Origin: Mycobacterium paraterrae
GTDB taxonomy: Bacteria > Actinomycetota > Actinomycetes > Mycobacteriales > Mycobacteriaceae
Direction of reading: 5' to 3'
NCBI RefSeq assembly: GCF_022430545.2
Contig: NZ_CP092488.2
Location: forward strand, 1,426,001 to 1,490,000
Length of the DNA stretch: 64,000 bases
Shown here: piece after piece, positions 53,374-62,468 of the stretch
How positions within the stretch are numbered: position 1 is the stretch's first letter
Layout of the letters: every line of letters starts with the position of its first letter
The notes under the pieces: generated by a model
What the model saw: the letters and a program-made list of their open reading frames with translations, nothing else
What the model was told of the DNA's origin: nothing
Databases searched by the model: none
Translations under genes and position numbers: made by a program

Positions 53374-54695
53374 TGATTCTGACCGGGCGCACCGGACTGA
53401 TCGCGCTGTTGTGCGCGGTTCCGATCGCGGTGTCACCCTGGCCGGCAGCGACATTCGTCACACTGCTTGCGGTGCTGGCGATCGCGGTAGCGGCTGATGT
53501 CCTGTTGGCCGCCAATCCCTCTGCGCTGCAGTACAGTCGGCTGCCCAACGGCCCAGTGCGTCTGGGCGAATCGGTGAGGCTCGGCCTGCTGATCCACAAC
53601 ACCGGTCGCCGCCGCTTACGTGGCCGCGTTCGCGACGCCTGGCCGCCTAGCGCGCGTGCCGAGCCGGCGAGTCATGCCGTCGACCTCAGCGGCGGCCACA
53701 CCGGCCGGGTGGACTCCCACCTGCGGCCGATCCGCCGGGGTGACCAGCACTCTGCCGCCGTCACCGCGCGGTCGATCGGTCCACTGGGACTGGCCGGGCG
53801 ACAGAAGTCACGTCCGGTATTCGGCGAGCTGCGGGTGTTGCCGCCGTTCCTGTCGCGCAAGCACCTGCCGTCGCGGCTGGCCAGGCTGCGCGAACTCGAC
53901 GGGCTGCTGCCGACGTTGACCCGAGGTCAGGGCACCGAATTTGATTCGCTACGGGAATATGTCGTCGGCGACGACGTCCGCTCCATCGACTGGCGGGCGA
54001 CCGCCCGCCGCTCCGACGTCGTGGTCCGCACCTGGCGGCCGGAGCGCGACCGTCGGGTGATGATCGTGCTCGACACCGGGCGTACCGCGGCGGGGCGGGT
54101 CGGGGTCGATCCGACGGCGAGCGACCCCAGCGGGTGGCCCCGGCTCGATTGGTCGATGGACGCCGCGCTACTGCTCGCGGCGCTCGCATCGCGGGCCGGC
54201 GACACCGTCGACTTCCTTGCCCACGACCGGGTCACCAGGGCCGGGGTCTTCGGGGCCGCCCGGACTGAGCTGTTGGGCCGCCTGGTCGAGGCGATGGCTC
54301 CGCTGAGCCCCGCGCTGGTCGAATCTGATTCGACAGCAATGGTTTCCGCGGTGATTAGGCGTGCTCGACGCCGGGCACTGGTGGTGTTGCTGACCGACCT
54401 CAACGCCAGTGCGCTCGACGAGGGACTGCTGCCGGTGCTACCGCTGCTGTCGACCAGACATCAGGTGATCGTTGCCGCGGTCGCCGACCCGCGGGTCGAG
54501 CAGTTGGCCGGTGGTCGCTCCGACGCCGCCGAGGTGTACGACGCCGCGGCCGCCGAGCGTTCCCGCGGTGACCGTTCGGCGATCGCTATGCGATTGCGCC
54601 GCAACGGCGTCGAGGTCGTCGACGCGGCGCCGGCCGATCTCGCGCCCGCGCTGGCCGACCGCTATCTGGCCATGAAGGCCGGCGGCCGACTGTAA
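53373..54695 (+). CDS. DUF58-domain protein (Rv3693-like)
   Basis: A 440-residue protein with two N-terminal membrane segments (GLIALLCAVPIAVSPWPAAT; FVTLLAVLAIAVAADVLLAA) and the DUF58 core TEFDSLREYVVGDDVRSIDW with RATARR, followed by a VWA-like fold (VMIVLDTGRTAAGR). Partner of the MoxR ATPase. Confidence 0.92.
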   Translation: MILTGRTGLIALLCAVPIAVSPWPAATFVTLLAVLAIAVAADVLLAANPSALQYSRLPNGPVRLGESVRLGLLIHNTGRRRLRGRVRDAWPPSARAEPASHAVDLSGGHTGRVDSHLRPIRRGDQHSAAVTARSIGPLGLAGRQKSRPVFGELRVLPPFLSRKHLPSRLARLRELDGLLPTLTRGQGTEFDSLREYVVGDDVRSIDWRATARRSDVVVRTWRPERDRRVMIVLDTGRTAAGRVGVDPTASDPSGWPRLDWSMDAALLLAALASRAGDTVDFLAHDRVTRAGVFGAARTELLGRLVEAMAPLSPALVESDSTAMVSAVIRRARRRALVVLLTDLNASALDEGLLPVLPLLSTRHQVIVAAVADPRVEQLAGGRSDAAEVYDAAAAERSRGDRSAIAMRLRRNGVEVVDAAPADLAPALADRYLAMKAGGRL

Positions 54696-54701
54696 CGCCG
54701 C

Positions 54702-55694
54702 TCATCCAGTAGGGACGACGTCAGGCGCATCGGCGATGTCACCGGTTTCGCCCGCGCGCACTGCGCGCCTGCCGAAAAAGATTACATAGGTCAGGAAAGC
54801 GGCCTCGGCCAGGATCCCGATGCCGATCCGGACGAATGTCGGTAACGGAGAAGGCGTTACGAACGCCTCGATGATGCCCGAAATCAACAGCACCACAACC
54901 AGTCCTACCGCCGCCGAGACCACCGCGCGGCCCTGCTCGGCGAGCACCTGTGCGCGGGGACGATCACCCGGTGCGATCACCGACCAGCCCAGCCGCATCC
55001 CGACCGCGCCCGCGAGGAACACCGCCGTCAGCTCGAGCAGACTATGCGGCAGCAGCAGTCCGAACAACACGTCCGCCTTGCCGGCTTGCAGCATCAGCTC
55101 GGCGACCAAACCGAGATTCGCGGCATTGCTCAACAATACGAATGGAATCGGCACGCCGAGGACTACCGAGAACGCAATGCATTTGGCGGCCACCCACGAA
55201 TTGTTCACCCAAACGTGCAGGCCGAACGCCGCAGCGGCATGCTCGCTGTAGTACGAGGCGAAGTCGTGGTTGACCAATTCGTCGATCTCGCTTGGTGTTC
55301 CGATGGTCGACTGCACGTCCGGGCTGCCCATCACCCACGACGCGATCACCCCCGTGACGAGGAAGAACACTACTGCCGAAGCCAACCACCATCGCCAGGC
55401 GCGGTATGCCACCACCGGGAACGACACCGTCCAAAACCGGGTGAACTCACTCGACAGCGGGGCATGCGCACCCGTCACCGCGGCACGAGCGCGAGCCACC
55501 AGACTCGAAAGCCTGCCGACCAGGGCGGAGTCGGACGAGCCGGATCGCAGCATCGACAGGTGCGTCGACGTCCGCTGATAGAGCTCGACCAGTTCGTCGA
55601 TCTCTGCGCCACCGAGCCGGTTGCGGTTGCGCACCAGTCGCTCGAGGCGATCCCAACTATCGCGGTGCGCGAGCACAAACGCGTCGACGTCCAC
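54702..55694 (-). CDS. SpoIIM/stage II sporulation M-like membrane protein (Rv3694c-like)
   Basis: A 330-residue membrane protein: N-terminal helical part (RLERLVRNRNRLGGAEIDEL, LYQRTSTHLSML) and five membrane segments of the SpoIIM type (LLPHSLLELTAVFLAGAVGM). GTG 55694 was chosen since homology begins at VDVDAFVLAHRDSWDRL; the frame extending to 55889 overlaps the divergent RDD gene. Confidence 0.9.
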   Translation of the reverse strand: MDVDAFVLAHRDSWDRLERLVRNRNRLGGAEIDELVELYQRTSTHLSMLRSGSSDSALVGRLSSLVARARAAVTGAHAPLSSEFTRFWTVSFPVVAYRAWRWWLASAVVFFLVTGVIASWVMGSPDVQSTIGTPSEIDELVNHDFASYYSEHAAAAFGLHVWVNNSWVAAKCIAFSVVLGVPIPFVLLSNAANLGLVAELMLQAGKADVLFGLLLPHSLLELTAVFLAGAVGMRLGWSVIAPGDRPRAQVLAEQGRAVVSAAVGLVVVLLISGIIEAFVTPSPLPTFVRIGIGILAEAAFLTYVIFFGRRAVRAGETGDIADAPDVVPTG

Positions 55695-55739
55695 CGGATC
55701 GAGGGTAATGGCTCGCGGGGGCCAGGTAGCGTGCGAACC

Positions 55740-56492
55740 ATGTCTGAGGTGGTGACCGGGGATGCCGTCGTGCTGGACGTGCGGGTCGCTCAGCTGCCGG
55801 TGCGGGCGCTCAGCGCGCTGATCGACATCACGGTCATCGTGATCGGCTACCTGGTGTCGCTGATGCTCTGGGCAGGCGCGCTCGGCCATTTCGACGACGC
55901 GGCGAGCGCCGCGATCATGATCATCTTCACCGTACTGGTGTTCGTGGGCTACCCGTTGGTTCTCGAGACCGCAACGCGAGGCCGGACGGTCGGAAAGATG
56001 GTGATGGGTCTGCGCGTGGTCTCTGACGACGGTGGCCCAGAGCGCTTCCGGCAGGCTCTGTTTCGCGCGCTGGCGTCTGTCGTCGAGATCTGGATGCTAC
56101 TGGGCAGTCCCGCGGTGATTGCCAGCATGCTGTCCCCGCGGGCCAAACGGATCGGCGACATCTTCGCGGGCACCATGGTGATCAGCGAACGCGGCCCGAC
56201 GCTGGGGCCGCCACCGATGATGCCGCCACAACTGGCCTGGTGGGCCGCGTCGCTGCAGCTGACCGGACTCACCTCGCAACAGGCCGACGTTGCGCGCCAA
56301 TTCCTCTGGCGGGCAAAGCAACTCGATTCCGAGGTACGTGACCACATGGCGCACCGGATTGCCGCCGATGTACTTGCGCGAGTGGCCCCGCCACCCCCGC
56401 CCGGCACCCCGCCGCAACTGGTCCTGGCCGCAGTGCTCGCCGAACGCCACCGCCGCGAGGTCGCCCGGTTACGGCCGTTCCCGCACCGCTAG
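55740..56492 (+). CDS. RDD-family membrane protein (Rv3695-like)
   Basis: A 250-residue protein with an RDD domain (LPVRALSALIDITVIVIGYL, GRTVGKMVMGLRVVSDDGG) and three or so membrane segments; the C-terminal third is cytosolic, with a Pro run (PPPPPGTPPQLV). It is divergent from the SpoIIM gene with 45 nt between starts; SpoIIM and RDD proteins often sit with MoxR-DUF58 genes. Confidence 0.9.
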   Translation: MSEVVTGDAVVLDVRVAQLPVRALSALIDITVIVIGYLVSLMLWAGALGHFDDAASAAIMIIFTVLVFVGYPLVLETATRGRTVGKMVMGLRVVSDDGGPERFRQALFRALASVVEIWMLLGSPAVIASMLSPRAKRIGDIFAGTMVISERGPTLGPPPMMPPQLAWWAASLQLTGLTSQQADVARQFLWRAKQLDSEVRDHMAHRIAADVLARVAPPPPPGTPPQLVLAAVLAERHRREVARLRPFPHR

Positions 56493-56501
56493 AGCGTGCT
56501 T

Positions 56502-56885
56502 TTACTGCGCAACCGTGATCGCGAGAATCGCCACATCGGCGACTAACAGCGCCAGCGCGACGACCGGGATCCAGAAGCCCCACCGGTGTCGAGCGGTGAA
56601 AAACGAGAGGACGACCGTCACGATCGCCACCGCGGGTGCGCCGTAATAAAGCACGTCGAAGCTGATCCCGCGCGGGCCGAGGTTCGGGCAGGCCTTGTCG
56701 CTGCACGCCGCCGTGCTCATCACCGCACCCAGGGCAACCGCCATCGCGACTCCCGCCCCGATCACCGTCAGGATGGCAAGCGCCCAGTTCAGCCACAGCC
56801 GGGCACGGTCGCTGCGGGGCGGACGGGCCGACTCGGCAGCCGGTTCGATGTCGGGGTGATTTCCCACGTGAACGTCCTTGCTCAT
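56502..56885 (-). CDS. small membrane protein, unknown
   Basis: A 127-residue protein with three membrane segments (LNWALAILTVIGAGVAMAVA; FDVLYYGAPAVAIVTVVLSF; WGFWIPVVALALLVADVAIL) and two cysteines in an outer loop (ACSDKACPN). No family recognised. Convergent with the RDD gene 9 nt away. Confidence 0.75.
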   Translation of the reverse strand: MSKDVHVGNHPDIEPAAESARPPRSDRARLWLNWALAILTVIGAGVAMAVALGAVMSTAACSDKACPNLGPRGISFDVLYYGAPAVAIVTVVLSFFTARHRWGFWIPVVALALLVADVAILAITVAQ

Positions 56886-56957
56886 CCGTGGGTCCTACCC
56901 CGCCAATCCTGACCGCAAACCGCCCCCGAGACCGGCCAAACAAAATCCGCCGTTGCG

Positions 56958-56994
56958 TACCGATAGATTCCGATATATCGTCGTCGTATCGGTA
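56958..56994. promoter_or_regulatory. nested palindromes ahead of the PadR gene, likely operator
   Basis: TACCGATA (56958-56965) and TATCGGTA (56987-56994) are inverted copies flanking the perfect palindrome CGATATATCG (56971-56980). The site ends 39 nt ahead of the PadR ATG. PadR regulators commonly bind such AT-centred palindromes in their own promoters. Confidence 0.7.
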
Positions 56995-57033
56995 GCGCAT
57001 CCGGCGTTGCCTTTCCAGAAACGAGATCAATCT

Positions 57034-57765
57034 ATGAACAACCCTTACTTCGACGCAGGCGGCCCACGCGTAGGCGGCCCATTCGCCGGCGGACCAGGCT
57101 TCGGTTTTGCGCCGCAGGATCGCCGCGCCTTTCACGAACAGCGCAAGCAGGCCCGCAGAGAGTTTCGCGACTACATCCGCGGTCATGACGCAGGCCACGA
57201 CGGCCCGTTCGGACGCGGCTTCGGCCGAGGCGGCTTCGGCCCCGGCGGCTTCGGCCCCGGCTTCGGCTTCGGTCCCGGATTCGGGCCCGGCGGCCGCGGG
57301 GGACGTCGCGGCGGTCACAGCCGGCGCGGCCGGCGTGGTGATGTCCGCGCCGCTATTCTCGTGCTGCTCGCCGAGCGGCCGATGCACGGCTACGAGATCA
57401 TCCAAGAGGTTGCCGAGCGCAGCCAGGACCTGTGGAAGCCCAGCCCCGGCTCGGTCTACCCGACCCTGCAGTTGCTGGTCGACGAAGGCCTGATCGCCAG
57501 CACGGAATCGGAGGGCAGCAAGAAGCTGTTCGCGCTGACCGACGCGGGCACCGAAGCTGCCGGAAACGTCGCCACCCCGCCATGGGAGGAGATCGCCGAC
57601 GGCGTAGACCCCGCCCACCTCAACCTGCGAGCTGCTGTCGGCCAATTATTCGGCGCTGTAGCGCAATCCGCGCACGCCGCCAGTGACGAGCAGCAGCAAC
57701 GCATTCTCGACATCGTCAACAACGCTCGCCGCGAGATCTACACAATCCTTGGCGAAGACGACTGA
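57034..57765 (+). CDS. PadR-family regulator with a long Gly/Phe-rich N-terminal tail
   Basis: A 243-residue protein. Residues 1-105 are low complexity: Gly/Phe/Arg repeats (GGFGPGGFGPGFGFGPGFGP) then GRGGRRGGHSRRGRRG. The PadR winged helix follows: DVRAAILVLLAERPMHGYEI, SPGSVYPTLQLLVDEGLIAS and the helical C-terminus. PadR proteins repress genes for small-molecule stress or efflux. The tail is like disordered RNA- or DNA-binding Gly/Arg tails. ATG 57034 is the only good start after the operator. Confidence 0.9.
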   Translation: MNNPYFDAGGPRVGGPFAGGPGFGFAPQDRRAFHEQRKQARREFRDYIRGHDAGHDGPFGRGFGRGGFGPGGFGPGFGFGPGFGPGGRGGRRGGHSRRGRRGDVRAAILVLLAERPMHGYEIIQEVAERSQDLWKPSPGSVYPTLQLLVDEGLIASTESEGSKKLFALTDAGTEAAGNVATPPWEEIADGVDPAHLNLRAAVGQLFGAVAQSAHAASDEQQQRILDIVNNARREIYTILGEDD

Positions 57766-57779
57766 TCGTCGCCGACATC

Positions 57780-57809
57780 GGTGGGGGCCGGCGCACGCCG
57801 GTCCCCACC
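57780..57809. terminator. bidirectional terminator between PadR and glpK
   Basis: A 14-bp stem (13 Watson-Crick pairs and one G-T pair), GGTGGGGGCCGGCG against CGCCGGTCCCCACC with a CA loop, lies between the convergent stops at 57765 and 57819. It can serve both genes. Confidence 0.85.
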
Positions 57810-57818
57810 TTGGCCGTC

Positions 57819-59336
57819 TCAGTCGACCTCGACCCAGTCGAAGGTGCGCTGCACGGCTTTTCGCCACCCGGCATACCCCGCCGATCGCTCCCGCTCGCCC
57901 CAGGCGGGCGTCCACCGTTTACCCTCGCGCCAGTTGGCCCGCAAATCGTCCGGGCCTGACCAGAAACCGACGGCCAACCCCGCGGCATACGCCGCGCCCA
58001 GCGCCGTCGTCTCGGCAACCACCGGACGCACCACCTCGACGCCCAGCACGTCCGCCTGAATTTGCATACACAGGTCGTTCGCGGTGATTCCGCCGTCGAC
58101 TTTCAAAACCTCAAGTCGCACACCAGAATCGGCTTGCATGGCGTCGACGACGTCACGGCTCTGATAGCAGATGGATTCCAGCGTGGCGCGCGCCAGGTGA
58201 GCGTTGGTGTTGAACCGCGACAGCCCGACGATCGCGCCGCGCGCATCCGAGCGCCAGTAGGGGGCGAAGAGACCCGAAAACGCAGGCACGAAATACACCC
58301 CGCCATTGTCGTCGACCTGCCGGGCCAGCGACTCGCTCTGCGCCGCGCCGCTGATGATGCCCAACTGATCCCTCAGCCACTGAACGGCCGAGCCGGTGAC
58401 GGCAATCGAACCTTCAAGGGCGTAAACGGGTTTGGCGTCGCCGAACTGATAGCACACGGTGGTCAGCAAGCCATTCTGCGACCGGACGATGCTCTCTCCA
58501 GTGTTCAACAGCAGGAAATTACCTGTGCCATAGGTATTTTTGGCTTCTCCGGGCTCTAGGCAGACCTGCCCCACCATTGCCGCGTGCTGATCCCCGAGGA
58601 TGCCGGTGATCGGGACTTCGCCGCCGAGCGGACCGTCCGCGGAGGTGACACCGTACGGTTCGACCGGCGATGACGCCGCAATCGACGGGAGCATGCTCCG
58701 GGGGACGTCGAACAACGAGAGCAGTTCGTCGTCCCAGTCCAACGTTTCGAGATTCATCAACATGGTGCGGCTGGCATTGGTGACGTCGGTGACGTGCACC
58801 CCACCACGCGGACCGCCGGTCAGATTCCACAACAGCCAGCTGTCGGTGGTACCGAATATCGCGTCACCGTTCTCGGCTGCCGCGCGCACGCCGTCGACGT
58901 TCTCCAAGATCCATTGCAGCTTGCCGCCGGAAAAGTACGTCGCCGGCGGCAGGCCGGCTTTGTGCCGGATGGTGTCGCCGTGGCCGTCGCGGTCCAGTGC
59001 CGACGCGATGCGATCGGTGCGGGTGTCCTGCCAAACGATCGCGTTGTGATAGGGCCGGCCGGTGTGCCGGTTCCACACCAGGGTCGTCTCCCGCTGATTT
59101 GTGATGCCCAGCGCGGCAAGGTCACTCGATGACAAGTTGGTCGAATTGAGCACCGACATGAGCACCGATGTGGTGCGCTCCCAAATCTCGACGGGGTTGT
59201 GCTCGACCCACCCCGCCCGCGGCAGGATCTGTTCATGTTCGAGCTGGTGGCGGCCCACCTCGCCGCCGTCGCGCCCGAAGATGATGCACCGGGTGCTGGT
59301 GGTGCCCTGGTCGATCGAAGCGACGAACTCCGCCAA
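57819..59336 (-). CDS. glpK: glycerol kinase
   Basis: A 505-residue FGGY kinase. ASIDQGTTSTRCIIF is the phosphate-1 motif, GWVEHNPVEIWE, ITNQRETTLVWNRHTGRP and the C-terminal VDGGITANDLCMQIQADVLG are glycerol-kinase signatures. It phosphorylates glycerol to glycerol-3-phosphate with ATP. Full length for the family. Position matches Rv3696c. Confidence 0.96.
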   Translation of the reverse strand: MAEFVASIDQGTTSTRCIIFGRDGGEVGRHQLEHEQILPRAGWVEHNPVEIWERTTSVLMSVLNSTNLSSSDLAALGITNQRETTLVWNRHTGRPYHNAIVWQDTRTDRIASALDRDGHGDTIRHKAGLPPATYFSGGKLQWILENVDGVRAAAENGDAIFGTTDSWLLWNLTGGPRGGVHVTDVTNASRTMLMNLETLDWDDELLSLFDVPRSMLPSIAASSPVEPYGVTSADGPLGGEVPITGILGDQHAAMVGQVCLEPGEAKNTYGTGNFLLLNTGESIVRSQNGLLTTVCYQFGDAKPVYALEGSIAVTGSAVQWLRDQLGIISGAAQSESLARQVDDNGGVYFVPAFSGLFAPYWRSDARGAIVGLSRFNTNAHLARATLESICYQSRDVVDAMQADSGVRLEVLKVDGGITANDLCMQIQADVLGVEVVRPVVAETTALGAAYAAGLAVGFWSGPDDLRANWREGKRWTPAWGERERSAGYAGWRKAVQRTFDWVEVD

Positions 59337-59390
59337 CTGCTTTCCTCCCGTGCTTACCGTCCATCATGGACTACACGGCAAGCGGTTGGT

Positions 59391-60092
59391 CTACAGACCG
59401 GCGATGGCTGACAAGCCCAAGTCGGGGTCCAGTACGCTACCGAATTCAAAAATCGGCGTGATCGCGCCGTTGAGATCTTCCAGTCCGACCTGGAACAGCA
59501 GCGGCACCGTCAGCAGGAATTCAGAGGTGTTCGATCCGGGCGCACCGGTGAAGAAGTCGAGGTCGAATGGCAGCGAGTTCGATACCCCGGTCACATAGTT
59601 GTCGATCGCGAACGAGGTGGAGTTGATGCTGAACGTGTCTTCGTACCCGCCCAAAAGGAACGGGCCGAACGACACCACACCCAGAGCCGGGTCGGGCGTG
59701 CCCCCGAGATTGATCAGGCCGATATCTGGGTTGACGAAGTCGGCCGGGTTGACCGACGAAAACGGCGTGATCGTGCCGTCGACATCCTCGAAGCCGCCTT
59801 GGAAAAGGAACGGAATCGTCAGCAGCACTTCGCCGTTACCTGAGCCCGCGGGGTCGTAGTAGAGGTCGAGGTCGGCGGGGTAGCCGCCGACGGGCGCGGC
59901 GAGGTAGTCGTCGAAAGCGCCGGACGCGGTGTCGTAGGTGATCGATGCGGTGTAGCCATCGATCGTGATCGGTCCGATCGATGCCAAGTCGCCGTCGGCA
60001 CTCGCGACGGACGCGGCGCACAGCGCGAGTGCCGGTGACGCGATCAGCGTCGCCACCGCGACGGCCGCGGTACGGCGAATTGTGCGATCCAT
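59391..60092 (-). CDS. secreted protein with an internal duplication
   Basis: A 233-residue protein with a signal peptide (AVAVATLIASPALALCAASV ending ASADG). The mature part is two related halves: GPITIDGYTASITYDTASGA to PDIGLINLG, and GPFLLGGYEDTFSINSTSFA to PDLGLSAIAGL. Shared landmarks are the DLDxxYDP/DLDFFTGAPGS block, LLTIPFLFQGGFEDVDGTIT versus LLTVPLLFQVGLEDLNGAIT, and PDxGL at each end. No cysteine in the mature part. Function unknown; resembles other mycobacterial exported beta-rich proteins. ATG 60092 begins the signal peptide. Confidence 0.82.
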   Translation of the reverse strand: MDRTIRRTAAVAVATLIASPALALCAASVASADGDLASIGPITIDGYTASITYDTASGAFDDYLAAPVGGYPADLDLYYDPAGSGNGEVLLTIPFLFQGGFEDVDGTITPFSSVNPADFVNPDIGLINLGGTPDPALGVVSFGPFLLGGYEDTFSINSTSFAIDNYVTGVSNSLPFDLDFFTGAPGSNTSEFLLTVPLLFQVGLEDLNGAITPIFEFGSVLDPDLGLSAIAGL

Positions 60093-60275
60093 CGTTCCCC
60101 CAGTGTTCCTGTGATTCGCGTGAGACTGAGCTGAGATCGTTTCAAGATCCTGCGCACGCGTCAATAGCGCGCGGACGATTTCACGCAGATGGCACACCGT
60201 GGCAATTCGGGGTCACATCAGTTCATTTGGCATGGTCTATTGCGCCGCCAGCAGGAAAGCGGTTGCATCGGCGTC

Positions 60276-61751
60276 GTGGGCGAAGACGTCAAGCGGACTA
60301 CCTACGCGCGGGTCGACCGACAGGAGTACCGGCGCAAAGTACAAGTCTGCCTGGATGTTTTCGAGCGGATGCTTGCGCAGTCCAGCTTCGAGTTCGACCA
60401 TCCGCTGACCGGCATGGAGATCGAGTGCAATCTAGTCGACGACGCCTATCAGCCGGCGATGAAGAATTCCGCCGTCCTGGACGCCATTGCTGACCCGGCC
60501 TACCAGACCGAATTGGGCAAATACAACATCGAATTCAACGTACCGCCGCGGCAGTTGGGTGGCGACGCCAATCGGCGGCTGGAAGACGAAGTTCGGGCAA
60601 GCTTGAACGCGGCCGAGACCAAGGCCAGCGCCGGCGGCGCCCATATCGTCATGGTCGGCATATTGCCGACATTGATGCCGGAGCATTTGACCAACGGGTG
60701 GATGAGCGATTCGACCCGCTACGTCGCGCTCAACGACTCGATCTTCGACGCCCGCGGCGAGGACATTCACATCGACATCGACGGACCCGAACCACTCGCG
60801 CTGGTGTCAGCCGATATCGCACCCGAATCCGCTTGCACCAGCATGCAATTGCATGTGCAGGTATCGCCGGATGAGTTCGCCGCGTACTGGAATGCCGCAC
60901 AGGTGCTGGCCGGCCCGCAGTTGGTGCTGGGCGCCAACTCCCCGTTCTTCTTCGGCCACCAGCTCTGGTCGGAAACACGCATCGAGCTGTTCGCACAGTC
61001 CACCGACACCCGGCCCGACGAGCTGAAAACCCAGGGGGTGCGGCCGCGAGTGTGGTTCGGCGAACGCTGGATCACCTCGATCTTCGACCTGTTCGAGGAG
61101 AACGTTCGCTACTTCCCGTCGCTGTTGCCGGAGGTGTCTGCGGAAGATCCGGTCGCCGAACTTGAAGCCGGACGAACCCCGCACCTCGCGGAGTTGCGAC
61201 TGCACAACGGGACGGTCTATCGCTGGAATCGGCCGGTCTACGACGTGGTGGACGGCCGTCCTCATTTGCGGGTGGAGAACCGGGTACTGCCGGCCGGTCC
61301 GACGGTCGTCGACATGCTTGCCAACGCGGCCTTCTACTACGGCATGCTGCGAGCGCTCGCCGACGAAGACCGCCAAATTTGGACGCGAATGGATTTCGCC
61401 GCGGCACAACGCAACTTCGTCGAGGCGGCGCGCCATGGCATGCGGGCGCGACTGTATTGGCCGGGACTGGACACGGTCAGCACCGAGCAATTGGTGCTCG
61501 GTGAGCTGCTGCCCATGGCCTACGGCGGGCTGGACCGCTGGGGCGTTGCCCCTGACATCCGCGACCGGCTGCTCGGTGTCATCGAAGGCCGTGTCCGTGC
61601 CGGGCAGAACGGGGCGGCCTGGCAGGTGTCGACCACACGTGCGTTGGAGCAACGCGGGCTGGACCGGCCAGCGGCACTGGCCGAGATGTTGCGGCTGTAT
61701 TGCGCGCACATGCACAGCAACGAGCCGGTCCATGGCTGGGCCGTCGGCTAG
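60276..61751 (+). CDS. glutamate-cysteine-ligase-like (GCS2) protein (Rv3698-like)
   Basis: A 491-residue carboxylate-amine ligase family protein: PLTGMEIECNLVDDAYQP, YNIEFNVPPRQLGGDANRRL, TRYVALNDSIFDARGEDIHI, SMQLHVQVSPDEFAAYWNAA and ELRLHNGTVYRWNRPVYDV. The fold is that of gamma-glutamyl-cysteine ligases, but its reaction is not known; EgtA is a distinct paralogue elsewhere. GTG 60276 (VGEDVKRTTYAR) matches the start of homology; 29 upstream residues are unconserved. Confidence 0.88.
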   Translation: MGEDVKRTTYARVDRQEYRRKVQVCLDVFERMLAQSSFEFDHPLTGMEIECNLVDDAYQPAMKNSAVLDAIADPAYQTELGKYNIEFNVPPRQLGGDANRRLEDEVRASLNAAETKASAGGAHIVMVGILPTLMPEHLTNGWMSDSTRYVALNDSIFDARGEDIHIDIDGPEPLALVSADIAPESACTSMQLHVQVSPDEFAAYWNAAQVLAGPQLVLGANSPFFFGHQLWSETRIELFAQSTDTRPDELKTQGVRPRVWFGERWITSIFDLFEENVRYFPSLLPEVSAEDPVAELEAGRTPHLAELRLHNGTVYRWNRPVYDVVDGRPHLRVENRVLPAGPTVVDMLANAAFYYGMLRALADEDRQIWTRMDFAAAQRNFVEAARHGMRARLYWPGLDTVSTEQLVLGELLPMAYGGLDRWGVAPDIRDRLLGVIEGRVRAGQNGAAWQVSTTRALEQRGLDRPAALAEMLRLYCAHMHSNEPVHGWAVG

Positions 61752-61779
61752 CGCCACGCGAGTCAGTAGGTTGGTGCAC

Positions 61780-62460
61780 ATGGCAAGTGAAGTAATGGAC
61801 TGGGACAGCGCGTATCGCCAGGAGGCCGGCTTCGACGGCCCACCGCCTTGGAACATCGGCGAGCCGCAGCCGGAATTGGCCGCGTTGGCCGCTGCCGGGA
61901 AATTCCACAGCGACGTTCTCGACGCCGGCTGCGGATTCGCGGAGCTGTCACTGAGCCTGGCCGCCGACGGCTACACCGTGCACGGCGTCGACCTCACGCC
62001 CACGGCCGTCGCCGCCGCCACCAAGGCGGCCCGGGAGCGCGGCCTGACCAGTGTGACTTTCGAGCAGGCCGACATCACCACGTTCGGCGGGCACGACGGC
62101 CGGTTCAACACCGTCGTCGACAGCACGCTGTTCCACTCGCTGCCCGTCGAGGGTCGCGACGACTACCTGCGGGCCGTTCACCGCGCGGCCGCCGACGGCG
62201 CCGATTACTTCGTGCTGGTGTTCGCCAAAGGCGCCTTCCCCGCCGAGTGGGAGCAGAAGCCCAACGAAGTCGGCGAGAACGAGCTACGCGACGCGGTCAG
62301 CAAGCACTGGCACGTCGACGAAATCCGGCCGGCCTTCATTCACGCCAATATCCCACCTGCGCCTGCAGATTCGGACGTGCCGATGATCGAGCACGAACGC
62401 GACGAGAAAGGCCGGATGAAGCTACCGGCCTACTTGCTCACCGCGCACAAGGGCGGCTAA
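61780..62460 (+). CDS. SAM-dependent methyltransferase (Rv3699-like)
   Basis: A 226-residue class I methyltransferase: motif I DVLDAGCGFAELSLSLAADG, acidic end HGVDLTPTAVAAATKAARER, TFEQADIT and DSTLFHSLPVEGRDDYLRAV. Substrate unknown. It follows the GCS2-like gene by 28 nt, so a shared transcript is likely. Confidence 0.9.
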   Translation: MASEVMDWDSAYRQEAGFDGPPPWNIGEPQPELAALAAAGKFHSDVLDAGCGFAELSLSLAADGYTVHGVDLTPTAVAAATKAARERGLTSVTFEQADITTFGGHDGRFNTVVDSTLFHSLPVEGRDDYLRAVHRAAADGADYFVLVFAKGAFPAEWEQKPNEVGENELRDAVSKHWHVDEIRPAFIHANIPPAPADSDVPMIEHERDEKGRMKLPAYLLTAHKGG

Positions 62461-62468
62461 AAGCCGCC
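62452..62468. terminator. hairpin holding both stop codons of convergent genes
   Basis: GGCGGCT (62452-62458), AAA, AGCCGCC (62462-62468): a 7-bp stem that contains the TAA of the methyltransferase and the TAG of the convergent secreted-protein gene, which overlap by 4 nt. It could end transcription from both sides. Confidence 0.7.

Noticed and set aside
57034..57350. PE_PGRS-like Gly-rich protein
   Set aside because: The Gly/Phe/Arg stretch is in frame with a complete PadR winged helix and lacks a PE domain.
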